DNA of 64,000 nt from Maridesulfovibrio sp. (GCF_963666665.1 NZ_OY762999.1:1307501-1371500), one strand, 5' to 3'. Counted from the first letter of the stretch, positions 15,759-24,481 are shown. A program made the numbers and translations. Notes: generated by a model not told the origin, from the sequence alone.

Positions 15759-16925
15759 ATGCCAGAATTTAAACTTGCCGACAGGCTCGCCACACTCCCC
15801 CCTTATCTCTTTGCTGAAATTGACAGACTCAAAGCTGAAGTAGCAGCTCAGGGAGTGGATATCATCAGTCTCGGCATTGGCGATCCTGACCTTCCGACTC
15901 CCGATTTTATTATTGAAGCACTGCACAAAGCAGCTCAGAATCCGGTTAACCACCAGTATCCTTCTTATGTTGGTCTGCTGACTTTCCGTCAGGCAGTTGC
16001 TGACTGGTACAAGGAAAGATTCAACGTGGACCTGGACGCAACTAAAGAAGTTGTATCTCTGATCGGTTCCAAAGAAGGTATCGCTCACTTCCCGCTGGCT
16101 TTTGTTAACCCCGGCGACCTCGTGCTGGTAGCTTCTCCCAACTATCCGGTTTACCCGGTAGCATCCGGCTTTGCCGGCGGTGAAGTGGAAATTATTCCTC
16201 TGCTTGAAGAGAATGATTTTCTGCCCGATCTCGACGCTATCAGTGATGAAAAATGGGATAAGTGCAAGATTATCTTTGTAAACTACCCCAACAACCCCAC
16301 ATCCGCGACCGCAACACCCGAATTCTACGAAAAGCTGGTTGCCAAAGCCAAGAAGCACAATGTTATCATCGCAGCAGACGCAGCTTACACCGAAGTTTAC
16401 TATGATGAAGACAAGAAGCCCATTTCCATTCTGGAAACTCCCGGCGCAAAAGATGTGGCCATTGAATTCCACTCCCTGTCCAAAACCTACAATATGACTG
16501 GTTGGCGTTGCGGTATGGCAGTAGGTAATCCCTCACTTGTCGCCGGACTGGGAAAAATTAAAGAAAATGTCGACTCCGGTATCTTTCAGGCTGTACAGGA
16601 AGCCGGAATTGTTGCACTTAAAGAAGGCGAACCTTACGTTAAGGAATTCCGCAAGATCTACAAAGAGCGTCGCGACTGCGTTGTTGAAGCTCTGGAAAAG
16701 ATCAACATTTCCTGCAAGGTGCCAGATGCTTCCATCTTCGTATGGGCTAAAACTCCCGAAGGTTACACTTCTTCCGAGTTCGTATCCAAGCTCCTGAAGG
16801 AAACCGGTGTTGTTGTTACTCCCGGTAACGGCTTCGGCGAATCCGGTGAAGGGTATTTCAGAATTTCGCTGACAGTTGATACCGACAGGCTCAAGGAGGC
16901 AGTATCACGGATATCCAAACTGTAA
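15759..16925 (+). CDS. dapL: LL-diaminopimelate aminotransferase
   Basis: A 388-residue fold-I PLP aminotransferase that converts tetrahydrodipicolinate directly to LL-diaminopimelate, the short lysine/peptidoglycan route found in Desulfovibrio. SLGIGDPDLPTP, NYPNNPTSA, ADAAYTEVYY, the PLP-lysine segment SLSKTYNMTGWR (Lys near 242) and FRISLTVD are present, matching the DapL rather than the aspartate aminotransferase pattern. GGAG stands nine bases before the ATG. folK overlaps its 3' end. lysA at 5.3 kb completes the pathway end. Confidence 0.92.
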   Translation: MPEFKLADRLATLPPYLFAEIDRLKAEVAAQGVDIISLGIGDPDLPTPDFIIEALHKAAQNPVNHQYPSYVGLLTFRQAVADWYKERFNVDLDATKEVVSLIGSKEGIAHFPLAFVNPGDLVLVASPNYPVYPVASGFAGGEVEIIPLLEENDFLPDLDAISDEKWDKCKIIFVNYPNNPTSATATPEFYEKLVAKAKKHNVIIAADAAYTEVYYDEDKKPISILETPGAKDVAIEFHSLSKTYNMTGWRCGMAVGNPSLVAGLGKIKENVDSGIFQAVQEAGIVALKEGEPYVKEFRKIYKERRDCVVEALEKINISCKVPDASIFVWAKTPEGYTSSEFVSKLLKETGVVVTPGNGFGESGEGYFRISLTVDTDRLKEAVSRISKL

Positions 16926-17419
16926 AGGTCTACGTTAGTCTTGGTTCAAACATTGGAGACACTGAAGATAATTTGAATCAGGCTGTTGCTAGACTGGAAA
17001 AATATGAAGGTATTGATCCTGAAGTCTGGTCTGAAACTTATGAGACCGAACCTCAGGGATTGAAAGATCAGCCGTGGTTTATGAATCAGGTGGTCCGTTT
17101 CGACGTTGACCCCGAACTCTGGTCCGCAGAAGGTTTCCTTTCAACACTGCAAGCAGTAGAAGGGCAGATGGATCGGGTAAGGGACGTTAAAAACGGACCC
17201 CGGACCATTGACCTGGATATTATTCTCTTTGGAGACCGAGTCATTGAAAGCGGGAATTATCTCACAGTTCCCCATCCCCGGGCTTTGGATAGAGCCTTTG
17301 TGCTCCTGCCATTGACTGACATTGATCCGGAACTCGTCTTCCCAGACGGTACTTCCGTTGCTGACGCTCTGAAAAAAATTGATTACCGCACTGAAGGTAA
17401 TAAGATTTATCAGGATTAA
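16904..17419 (+). CDS. folK: HPPK, 6-hydroxymethyl-7,8-dihydropterin pyrophosphokinase, no canonical start
   Basis: FolK transfers pyrophosphate from ATP to hydroxymethyl-dihydropterin in folate synthesis. The conserved N-terminal block VYVSLGSNIGDT is encoded from 16928, and RTIDLDIILFG and VPHPRALDRAFVLLPL follow. The frame is closed by TGA at 16877, and between it and the conserved block there is no ATG, GTG or TTG; the first TTG (16973) lies after the block and would delete it. AAGGAGG at 16893-16899 points to initiation at ATC (16904) or ACG (16907), inside the end of dapL. I list ATC as start, giving about 171 residues, the usual family length. Family sure, start open. Confidence 0.85.
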   Translation: MTDIQTVKVYVSLGSNIGDTEDNLNQAVARLEKYEGIDPEVWSETYETEPQGLKDQPWFMNQVVRFDVDPELWSAEGFLSTLQAVEGQMDRVRDVKNGPRTIDLDIILFGDRVIESGNYLTVPHPRALDRAFVLLPLTDIDPELVFPDGTSVADALKKIDYRTEGNKIYQD

Positions 17420-17425
17420 TTCTTG

Positions 17426-17457
17426 GGCCGCACCTCCTATAGGTGCGGCCTTTTTTT
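17426..17457 (+). terminator. Terminator of dapL-folK
   Basis: 10-bp stem GGCCGCACCT / AGGTGCGGCC (17426-17435, 17441-17450), five-base loop, followed by seven T. Confidence 0.95.
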
Positions 17458-17476
17458 ATATTGAGGTGTTGAATTT

Positions 17477-17743
17477 ATGGTAAAATTTATTGTTATCGCA
17501 ATTGCTGCTTTTGTTATGTGGAAGCTCTTCAGCGGCGATCAAAAAAAGAAACAGGATCAGGCCGGCAAGGATTTTAATAAAAAGGTCAAGACAGGTGAAA
17601 TGGTCAAAGACCCTGTCTGCGGGGCCTATGTGCCCAAGGACGGCGATATTCGAGTCCGTAACGGTGAAAAGGTCGAGTGCTTTTGCTCCTTTGAATGTCG
17701 CGACAAGTATATCAAAAGCCTTGAGGCTGACAGCGGCGAGTAA
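17477..17743 (+). CDS. Small membrane-anchored YHS/PP0621-type metal-binding protein
   Basis: An 88-residue protein with one N-terminal transmembrane helix (FIVIAIAAFVMWKLF), a charged linker, and a YHS-like domain DPVCGAYVPKDGDI with a second cysteine pair CFCSFECRDKY. The cysteines suggest a bound metal such as zinc, copper or iron. It resembles the PP0621 family, whose function is not established. It has its own terminator downstream (17763-17799), so it is probably a single-gene unit. GAGG lies about ten bases before the ATG. Confidence 0.8.
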   Translation: MVKFIVIAIAAFVMWKLFSGDQKKKQDQAGKDFNKKVKTGEMVKDPVCGAYVPKDGDIRVRNGEKVECFCSFECRDKYIKSLEADSGE

Positions 17744-17762
17744 ATCTTCGCAATATTTTCAT

Positions 17763-17799
17763 GAACCCTTTTGACTTAGTTAAAAGGGTTCTTTTTTTG
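17763..17799 (+). terminator. Terminator of the YHS-type gene
   Basis: 10-bp stem GAACCCTTTT / AAAAGGGTTC (17763-17772, 17782-17791) followed by seven T. It also rules out the in-frame ATG at 17761 as start for the next gene. Confidence 0.93.
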
Positions 17800-17826
17800 G
17801 GCATGAAAAGCGGGGAGGGGAGTTTC

Positions 17827-18420
17827 ATGAAAATCTACCTAAGAACCTGTTCTCTTTATGAAGTACGAAACGCTGGAGAATACGGTCTCATTGACGGAAT
17901 CAACTTACTTACTGAGAACGGCAATGAAAAATGTGTCGCAACGGATAATGATTCAAAAGCGATCGTAAGCAATACAAACGGCCCTGTCTTTGCGATGGCA
18001 GATGGCAGGAGCTCTGAAGAGATTCTCGATGATTCCTTAAAATTATTACAGTTAAGTCCAAATATCGTGATCAGCATTAAAGCTACACTTGAAGGTTTTA
18101 AGGCTTGCAAATTACTGACGACTAAAGATGTGCCTGTAATGTTCAACGGACTGAATAGCATCACCAAAGCCCTAATGGCAGCAAAATCAGGTGCAGATTT
18201 TGTCAGTTTCGATGTGAAAGGATTCAAGCAGAAACATGGCGCTGATTTCGAAGTCCTGACTCAGACAGTAAAGTTGATTCGCGAATATGGACTGCATACA
18301 GATGTGCTGGCAAATGTGTCCGGCGAATCAATCGACTTGGATTCAGTGATCGCGACTGGAGTTGATGGACTGGAGATTTCGTTTACGGGTTTGATGAAGT
18401 TTTTGGAGAACGACAGTTAG
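17827..18420 (+). CDS. Transaldolase/fructose-6-phosphate aldolase-like protein lacking the catalytic residues
   Basis: A 197-residue protein that aligns through its length with the small transaldolase/FSA (TalC) family: MKIYLRT at the start matches MKIFLDT, GLIDGIN matches GLLDGVT, NIVISIKATLEGFKACKLL matches the barrel strand with the Schiff-base lysine, and SGADFVSFDVKGF and HTDVLANV follow. The key positions are changed: Asp of the LDT motif is Arg, the TTNPS block is absent, and the Schiff-base Lys (VVKIP-type) is Ser. It is thus probably not an aldolase; a binding or structural role is possible. The ATG at 17827 has GGGGAGGGGAG upstream. It stands alone between two terminators. Confidence 0.7.
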   Translation: MKIYLRTCSLYEVRNAGEYGLIDGINLLTENGNEKCVATDNDSKAIVSNTNGPVFAMADGRSSEEILDDSLKLLQLSPNIVISIKATLEGFKACKLLTTKDVPVMFNGLNSITKALMAAKSGADFVSFDVKGFKQKHGADFEVLTQTVKLIREYGLHTDVLANVSGESIDLDSVIATGVDGLEISFTGLMKFLENDS

Positions 18421-18455
18421 CGTCAAGTTAATCATTGTATAAATTTTATCATTTT

Positions 18456-18491
18456 GAGCCTTGTCTGATTGATAGCAGACAAGGCTCTTTT
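18456..18491 (+). terminator. Terminator of the transaldolase-like gene
   Basis: 12-bp stem GAGCCTTGTCTG / CAGACAAGGCTC (18456-18467, 18476-18487) followed by TTTTATATT. Confidence 0.93.
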
Positions 18492-19012
18492 ATATTCAAA
18501 TATTACGACCGCCAAATTTGGCTTCTAAGCGTTTTAAAAATGTTTTCCAAGACTCACAGTCTAAACAGTTATGAGCGAGTTTAAAGACGAAAAAAATTAA
18601 TGACCATTGAGTAGGTTCAGAAGAAAAGAGTGAACTTGGCCAAGATTGCCCGTATTTTTTGAAAGATAAAGAATTTTAATCATATCATATTGATATTACT
18701 ATCCTTATACAATTGTCTCATAATGTAAATTATGTAAACTTTGCAAAATATAAGCGATAAAGTTGATACAATTTAGGACTCCACCTTTATTCTCATCGAT
18801 AAGTTTACATTTAATTTAATATTAAAATTTAGTTAGTTAATATTTATCGAATCAAAATTCATGTTTTATCATTAATTATTGAGCCACTAACTAGGTTGTT
18901 GATAAAACTTTGTTCCTTTTAGCGATTAAATTTGCCTCTTGAGACGCTTTTCTTTATCTCAGTGGTAACTAATAATTCACGTTGAATTGAATTCTAAATC
19001 CATGAGGTTTTC
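18492..19012. other. Gene-free AT-rich spacer of about 520 bases
   Basis: No open frame, RNA gene or repeat that I can support. Runs of A and T dominate. It should contain the promoter of the TPR gene at 19013, but no convincing promoter pair was fixed. Confidence 0.5.
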
Positions 19013-21100
19013 ATGAGTTTGAGACTTAAGAAAAAGATATTGCCTTCTCTTCTGGCTGCGGCTGTTTTGTTCGGGGGAAGCGGAAATGTATTCGCTGCTT
19101 CATCCAGCAAGACAGCTTCATTTGAAACATGGCTGGAAAAGTATGGAGCGTGGGATATTCTGGAACAGAACTATTCCCAGACCGGAGATACTCCTGAATT
19201 GATTTTGAAACGGGCTGAAACAGCTTTCAATCTTGGTCGCTATTCAGCATGCCTTGAAACTCTGCAATCAACGCCGGCTTTTGCTGACAAAACTCAGGAA
19301 ATCACCAGACTTTGGCTTGGTGGTAAATGCCAGAGAGCTCTCGGAGATCCGATAAAAGGAGTAATCTGGTTCAGCCAGGCTGCACGCTTGATGGATCAAG
19401 ATATCATGTCCACTAAATTCAAAGAGGATTCCTACCTTAAAAGTATTTGGTTTGATGTCTGGCGTTCCCTTTACTGGGGGTATCGAGCCACTCCTGAATC
19501 CGCACTGGAATCACGGAAGATGCTTCTAGAGCAAGCATTTAGTCAGGCTGAAAAAGTATGGCCCACAACCTACTTTATCATTAACAGTAAATCCAAGCTT
19601 GAAAGTTTGAACGGTACAACCGAGAGTCTTCCGTCTGTGAGCAATTCTACCGCTGTTGCGGACTCAGACCGTGTGTTGATTGCCCAGTCTTTGGCAGCAG
19701 CCAGTATCGGCGAATGGTCAAAATCAAATACCGCTTTAGATGGAATCTCCAATTCTACGGTTCAAACTTTTTGGAAATCTGTAAACCAGCACTTGGAATC
19801 CGGAAAAGCTCCCGAGACAGTTTCTATCTTTAATGAAGAGAATCTCATCCGTCCCGCTTCATTCATTAAAGCAGGGGTTTTAGAACCGGCAATCATCTCC
19901 CCTACCCTTTGGCAGCTCGGCGCTCCGACATCGCCTGCATGGAATGTTTTCCGAAAGAAACTAATGGAGATGGACCCACAAGAGGCTCTTGAAACCATTG
20001 ACCGTGAAACAGGGTCACTCCTGCTTTCCAGTGATCTGGTTAACGCTTTGCAGAATTATCGCCTGGCATTTGCCTTTTTGACCGGGGACATGGAGCTGGC
20101 TGAAAATGTTCTGAAGCGTCTAGACAAGGAAACCCTGCCCATGAGCCTCAGGATTGCCAGTGGAATTGCTTTCAAGCTGCCTTTGTCCAAAGTTCTCAGT
20201 TCTGCCGATTACGGGAAAAATGAGCATCTTTTTATAATTTCCGGATTAAGTGAGGCCGCAGGTATTGAGTATTTCAGCGACATTAACGCTCCTTTTTGGA
20301 AGACTATTTCATCCAAAAATATCAACAAAATTATCAACACCAATCCACTGGACAGATTGCTTGTTTTTGCAGACCTATCAAAACAGGCTGACCAAAAACA
20401 AAGTACACAAATTGCCCGGCGCTGTGCATTTCTCTTTCCTAAGTCCAAACTTGGAGCTGAAAGCTTTATTTACTTAGCGGATCAGGCAGCACAGAAACGT
20501 GATTTCAACCTGTCTGCATATTATTTGAAACGCGTTGATCAGGATAAGTTTGGGCCAGAACTTCGTCTTAAGTGGCTTTCCGCTGCAGTTGCCTATGATC
20601 TCGCAACCGGAAAAGACGATAAAGCCATGAATGCCTACAATGAAATTCTTCAGTCCGGTGGAACTCTTCCTGCTGAAAAGGAATTGAAGCTTGCGTTGAT
20701 GATCCAGCAGAAAGGGGATCTAAAAAAAGCTCAAGCGATACTTGAAAGAATCTGGTCCGGCCGCGATCAATTGGAAAATGACGAACTACGTGCAGAAGTG
20801 CTCTTTTGGATTGCTGAAAGTGAGCATGCTATCGGGAAAAAAGAAGAAGCTCTCAAACACTACCTGGAGCTTGCTTGGGAATTTCCCGAACAGAATATCT
20901 GGGCAGTGACCGCCATGTATCGCGCTTCCATGATTTATGAGCACAAAGGACAATTTGAAACAGCAAAACGGTTCCTGAAAACAGTCATTAAACGTGCTGA
21001 CCGGAAGGCTCAAAAAGAAGCCGCTCAGGCCAGACTTGATGCCATCGATACTAAACTGGCCAAAGTCGGAGCAGGAAAAGAAGTTAGCTTTCCATTTTAA
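19013..21100 (+). CDS. Secreted tetratricopeptide-repeat protein
   Basis: A 695-residue protein with a signal peptide (KKKILPSLLAAAVLFGG, cleavage probably after VFA-A) and alpha-helical TPR-like repeats over most of its length, clearest near the end (LRAEVLFWIAESEHAIGKKEEALKHYLELAWEFPE, then YEHKGQFETAKRFLKTVIKRA). It should lie in the periplasm or at the outer membrane and serve as a protein-protein scaffold. No catalytic domain is visible. TGAGG stands six bases before the ATG. It is followed by a bidirectional terminator and is monocistronic. Specific function not recognised. Confidence 0.75.
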   Translation: MSLRLKKKILPSLLAAAVLFGGSGNVFAASSSKTASFETWLEKYGAWDILEQNYSQTGDTPELILKRAETAFNLGRYSACLETLQSTPAFADKTQEITRLWLGGKCQRALGDPIKGVIWFSQAARLMDQDIMSTKFKEDSYLKSIWFDVWRSLYWGYRATPESALESRKMLLEQAFSQAEKVWPTTYFIINSKSKLESLNGTTESLPSVSNSTAVADSDRVLIAQSLAAASIGEWSKSNTALDGISNSTVQTFWKSVNQHLESGKAPETVSIFNEENLIRPASFIKAGVLEPAIISPTLWQLGAPTSPAWNVFRKKLMEMDPQEALETIDRETGSLLLSSDLVNALQNYRLAFAFLTGDMELAENVLKRLDKETLPMSLRIASGIAFKLPLSKVLSSADYGKNEHLFIISGLSEAAGIEYFSDINAPFWKTISSKNINKIINTNPLDRLLVFADLSKQADQKQSTQIARRCAFLFPKSKLGAESFIYLADQAAQKRDFNLSAYYLKRVDQDKFGPELRLKWLSAAVAYDLATGKDDKAMNAYNEILQSGGTLPAEKELKLALMIQQKGDLKKAQAILERIWSGRDQLENDELRAEVLFWIAESEHAIGKKEEALKHYLELAWEFPEQNIWAVTAMYRASMIYEHKGQFETAKRFLKTVIKRADRKAQKEAAQARLDAIDTKLAKVGAGKEVSFPF

Positions 21101-21105
21101 AAGAT

Positions 21106-21116
21106 GCCTCCGGCGG
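21106..21116 (+). repeat. GCCTCCGGCGG repeat, copy 3
   Basis: A shorter form of the repeat core, just after the TPR gene stop, with the same preceding GAT as copy 4. It does not precede a gene on the minus strand. Confidence 0.6.
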
Positions 21117-21133
21117 TTCTAAACCAAAACAAC

Positions 21134-21166
21134 AAAGGCCCTGCTAAGATATTTAGCAGGGCCTTT
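21134..21166. terminator. Bidirectional terminator
   Basis: 14-bp perfect stem AAAGGCCCTGCTAA / TTAGCAGGGCCTTT (21134-21147, 21153-21166) between the convergent TPR and amidohydrolase genes. AATTTTAA follows on the plus strand and TTGTTTTGG on the minus strand. Confidence 0.92.
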
Positions 21167-21170
21167 AATT

Positions 21171-22424
21171 TTAACTTAAAATTCTTAGTACTGTTCCAAC
21201 CATGGTGGTGACGGCAGTCTTGATGGTCGGCTCCGGCGGAGGGTAAAACTTGCTGTTATGAATGGACGGCGGGTTAATTCCTTTCTCATGGAACATTGAC
21301 ATTTCTTCAGCAGATGTAGCCCCGGTAAAAAAAAGACAAGAAGGAGTTTCTTTCACGCCGGCTGTTCTGAACAGTGAAAAGTCTTCACTGCCCATGACCA
21401 TTTCTGCTTCATGCACTTTGTCTGCGCCAAGGTATTCCGCGGCAGCTTTGCGGACAATATCTGCTAATCCACTATCATTAGTTGTTGCGGGCAGATCGCT
21501 TTCATCATCAAATTCAACTATGGGCAACAAATCTTCAGGCAGCCCCATAGACAAGCCTTCGTATTTACAGATTCGCTTCACTGATTCAAAAATACGGTCA
21601 TGCCCTTCTGAATTGCAAAATCTTGCGGTAACTTCCATGACTACTTCGCCGGGAATAATGTTGGCCCTTGTTCCGCCATGGATGGAACCAACGGTGACAA
21701 CAGCTGGATCAAGAGGACTGAACTCTCGGCTGACAATGGTTTGCAGCGAAGTTATGATTCGAGCGGCGAGCACAACAGGATCAATACATTCCTGCGGAAT
21801 AGCGCCATGCCCCCCTACTCCGCGAACGGTAATTTTCAGTTGGTAGGTTCCGGCCATGATCGGGCCGGATTTGACCACAATATTTCCGGCTTCAAGTTTA
21901 GTGATAACATGAGTGGCGAGACAGTAGTCAGGAGCACCGAATTTTTCAAACAGCCCCTGTTCAATCATTGCCCGCGCACCGGACATAGATTCTTCTGCAG
22001 GCTGTCCAACAAAAATAATTTTTCCGCTCCAGCTTTCTCGGGATTTAGAAAGCACTCGAGCTGTTCCCACAAGGGAGGTCATATGAACATCATGCCCGCA
22101 AGCATGCATCACACCTGTATCATTGCCGGAAGGATCTTTACCTCTTACGAAGCTGACGTACTCAAGTCCGGTTTCTTCGGTGATCGGCAGTGCATCCATA
22201 TCGCCACGAACCATAACGGTCGGGCCATCCCCATTTTCCAGAACACCGACAACACCGTAGCCACCAAAATTTCTGGTCACAGCAATACCGCATGCCTCCA
22301 GCTGATCTGCAACCAGTTTGGAAGATTTTTCTTCTTCACGCGAAAGTTCAGGATTAGCATGCAGGTGCTTGTAAATTCTGACTAAATCATCCAGTTCAGT
22401 TTGAACCAGTTTGGTCAAATCCAT
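21171..22424 (-). CDS. M20 family amidohydrolase (hippurate/N-acyl-amino acid hydrolase type)
   Basis: A 417-residue zinc-dependent metallopeptidase-like amidohydrolase of the M20D group. HLHANPELSREE at residues 20-31, VRGDMDALPI, the metal-binding HACGHDVH, the catalytic GQPAEES (Glu pair), and VGGHGAIPQECIDP of the dimerisation domain are visible. Such enzymes cleave N-acyl amino acids, hippurate or indole-acetyl conjugates; the substrate cannot be told. AGGG lies seven bases before the ATG. A 63-residue small protein gene lies just upstream on the same strand and may be co-transcribed. Confidence 0.93.
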   Translation of the reverse strand: MDLTKLVQTELDDLVRIYKHLHANPELSREEEKSSKLVADQLEACGIAVTRNFGGYGVVGVLENGDGPTVMVRGDMDALPITEETGLEYVSFVRGKDPSGNDTGVMHACGHDVHMTSLVGTARVLSKSRESWSGKIIFVGQPAEESMSGARAMIEQGLFEKFGAPDYCLATHVITKLEAGNIVVKSGPIMAGTYQLKITVRGVGGHGAIPQECIDPVVLAARIITSLQTIVSREFSPLDPAVVTVGSIHGGTRANIIPGEVVMEVTARFCNSEGHDRIFESVKRICKYEGLSMGLPEDLLPIVEFDDESDLPATTNDSGLADIVRKAAAEYLGADKVHEAEMVMGSEDFSLFRTAGVKETPSCLFFTGATSAEEMSMFHEKGINPPSIHNSKFYPPPEPTIKTAVTTMVGTVLRILS

Positions 22425-22444
22425 TGAAGTTCCCTTTTGATCTA

Positions 22445-22636
22445 CTAGTCTTTGTCTTTAGTGTTGCGGGCGGAAATTTCAGTATGTGCCCTACGCTTGG
22501 CATCGTCGAGAATAGGATGAAGAAGTCCAACAATGTTGCGGACATTGAGATTTTCAGCTTCTTTTGAACAGAGCAGAACATCAAGAGCATCCAGACCATG
22601 GAAGATGTAATCTACGCTTTTTTTAACATCACTCAT
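22445..22636 (-). CDS. Small conserved-looking protein of unknown function
   Basis: 63 residues, helical and charged, starting MSDVKKSVDYIFHGLDALDVLL and ending in a Lys/Asp-rich tail. It is supported as real by an AAGGAG seven bases before the ATG and by its placement 20 bases upstream of the amidohydrolase gene. No signal peptide, no cysteine pair, no known motif. Function not recognised. Confidence 0.6.
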   Translation of the reverse strand: MSDVKKSVDYIFHGLDALDVLLCSKEAENLNVRNIVGLLHPILDDAKRRAHTEISARNTKDKD

Positions 22637-22824
22637 TTTGAAACTCCTTTAAATGAAATTGTCTATATTTACAGGCAGGTTGAATTGTATTGTCTGTAAT
22701 CTGCTATGTCCATGAAAATTATCGCATCAGTCGTTGCCAAATGGTTGAAAAGAGAGAAAAGTTCCCATATATTAATTTATAACAATCACTTCGCATATAA
22801 ACACATTGGAAAATAAGCTGCAAG

Positions 22825-23514
22825 ATGTCATCTATTCTCCCTATTATCCGCAAAACACTTCAAGCCCTCGCTGACCCTGAACGCGCACCGGCTATGAAAA
22901 AATATATGAAATCCGAAATGGATTTCTATGGCATCAGCACTCCCCTTCGCCGCAAATCTTGTACTCGCATTTTTAAAGAATTTGAACCTTGGAATTTTGA
23001 TAAGTGGCAAGCAGCAGTGCTGGAGCTTTGGCGCGAAGCTGAATTTCGCGAAGAGCGATACAGTGCTTTAGATTTGATAGACTGGAAGCCCTGCCTAAAA
23101 TTTCATACGTGGGAAGCTCTGCCCATGGTGGAAGAAATGATAGTCAACGGATCATGGTGGGATTACTGTGATGCCTTGACCGGACCACTTGCAAATATCT
23201 TGCGGGCTGAACCAAAACGAATGCGGTTATTGATGCTTGAGTGGTCAACTGATGACCACATGTGGAAACGTCGTTCGTCCATTCTTTGTCAGCTCCGCTT
23301 CAAAGATGAACTAAATTTCACTTTGTTGCAGCAATGCATTGAGCCTAATATCGATTCAAAAGAATTTTTCCTACGCAAAGCCATCGGCTGGGCATTGCGG
23401 GATTATGCATGGACTCATCCGCAAATTGTGAAAGGCTACGTTGAAGCAAATACGGGGCGACTTTCAGGTTTAAGCAAGCGCGAGGCTTTAAAGAATATGC
23501 ATAAGCTTTTGTAG
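22825..23514 (+). CDS. AlkD-like DNA alkylation repair (HEAT-repeat) protein
   Basis: A 229-residue all-helical HEAT-like protein of the AlkD family, DNA glycosylases that remove bulky or N3/N7-alkylated bases without base flipping. Recognisable are the N-terminal MKKYMKSEMDFYGISTP with the substrate loop, LIVNGSWWDYCDAL-type helix with the conserved Trp-Trp-Asp, WKRRSSILCQL, and FFLRKAIGWALRDYAWTHP. The length fits. No strong Shine-Dalgarno is visible. It stands alone, opposite in direction to the following tRNA genes. Confidence 0.88.
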   Translation: MSSILPIIRKTLQALADPERAPAMKKYMKSEMDFYGISTPLRRKSCTRIFKEFEPWNFDKWQAAVLELWREAEFREERYSALDLIDWKPCLKFHTWEALPMVEEMIVNGSWWDYCDALTGPLANILRAEPKRMRLLMLEWSTDDHMWKRRSSILCQLRFKDELNFTLLQQCIEPNIDSKEFFLRKAIGWALRDYAWTHPQIVKGYVEANTGRLSGLSKREALKNMHKLL

Positions 23515-23563
23515 CCGCTTTATCCTCTCGTTTGGCCAAAAAAATATCTATTGCCGTACAAAC

Positions 23564-23598
23564 GCAAAAAAGGGTTGAAGCTTTTGCTTCAACCCTTT
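23564..23598 (-). terminator. Terminator of tRNA-Leu copy 1
   Basis: 13-bp stem (23569-23581 with 23586-23598), TTTT loop, followed on the minus strand by a U-run. The same hairpin with few changes follows copies 2 and 3. Confidence 0.92.
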
Positions 23599-23608
23599 CT
23601 CTGTTGCA

Positions 23609-23695
23609 TGGTGCCGAGGGGGGGATTCGAACCCCCACGGAATCTCTTCCACTGCCCCCTCAAGACAGCGTGTCTACCAATTCCACCACCTCGGC
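23609..23695 (-). tRNA. tRNA-Leu(GAG), copy 1
   Basis: 87 bases including encoded CCA. The acceptor GCCGAGG pairs with CCTCGGC. The anticodon arm CTGTC-TTGAGGG-GGCAG gives anticodon GAG, which reads CUC/CUU leucine codons. A long variable arm and the TTCGAAT T-loop are present. Confidence 0.97.
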
Positions 23696-23733
23696 CCGAG
23701 GTGAACAACGCGTTACCGCGTCGTGTGAAGAAG

Positions 23734-23762
23734 TGTTTACGTAAATCTGCCACCATTGGCAA
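23734..23762 (-). promoter_or_regulatory. Promoter of tRNA-Leu copy 1
   Basis: On the minus strand TTGCCA, 17 bases, TAAACA, about 39 bases before the mature tRNA. The same spacing and near-identical boxes occur before copies 2 and 3. Confidence 0.7.
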
Positions 23763-24022
23763 GATGTTTTTGTTAATAATTCCAAAAAAAGTTTAGACTG
23801 TATTTTTATCAATAATTTCAGCAACTACCCATTTGAATACCCAATCAGAAATTGAAAAAACAATTTAAATTAACCCAACAAATATTCAATTTTTTCGAGC
23901 AACACCGATTTGGCCTAAAATTCAATTCTGACGAGCTATCCCCTTTGGTGCAACACCGCACAAGAAAAATGCTAAAAAATCAATTCTGAGCCAAATCTGA
24001 GAGTGATATTTTTTGCAATTAA

Positions 24023-24481
24023 TTATACCTTTCCGCGTGTTCTGTGGAAATCAAACTCCATGTGCAAGAGTGGAAACGGCTTGCCCTGACCATCCAGAGC
24101 GGACCTTCCTACAACACGAAAGCCAATATGCTCGTAAAATCCCAAAGCCTGAGGATTCTGCTCATTAACGTCAACTTTGGTGACAGCTAAATTGTCGATG
24201 ACATATGCACATAAAGCCGAACCAACGCCCTTCCCCCTGCTTTGCGGATCAACAAAAAGCATTTCAAGATTTCCTTCAGCTACACCACAAAAGCCTAGAA
24301 TCTTTCCATGTGAGTCATTAACACACTTCAATTCAACTGCATCAAAATACTGCTCTAAAATGAGAGGCCTTAAATATTCAATATCGCCGTCAGTAAGGAA
24401 ATCATGGGTCGCACGGACAGATCTTTCCCAAAGCTCAATCAGGTCACTATAGTCGGTTTTAGTTACATCTCTAATAATCAT
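24023..24481 (-). CDS. yjaB: YjaB-like GNAT acetyltransferase, cargo between tRNA copies
   Basis: A 152-residue GCN5-related N-acetyltransferase closely resembling E. coli YjaB: SVRATHDFL near the start, the acetyl-CoA loop DPQSRGKGVGSAL, VNEQNPQALGFYEHIGF and a final GKPFPLLHMEF. It should acetylate a small molecule or protein amine; the substrate is unknown. I chose the ATG at 24481 with GGAG five bases upstream; a longer open frame runs back into tRNA copy 2 and is an artefact. It sits on the same strand as the tRNA genes, just after the terminator of copy 2. Confidence 0.85.
   Translation of the reverse strand: MIIRDVTKTDYSDLIELWERSVRATHDFLTDGDIEYLRPLILEQYFDAVELKCVNDSHGKILGFCGVAEGNLEMLFVDPQSRGKGVGSALCAYVIDNLAVTKVDVNEQNPQALGFYEHIGFRVVGRSALDGQGKPFPLLHMEFDFHRTRGKV

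Noticed and set aside
15678..16472. Minus-strand open frame opposite dapL
   Set aside because: Shadow frame; dapL is complete on the plus strand with a ribosome site and downstream folK.
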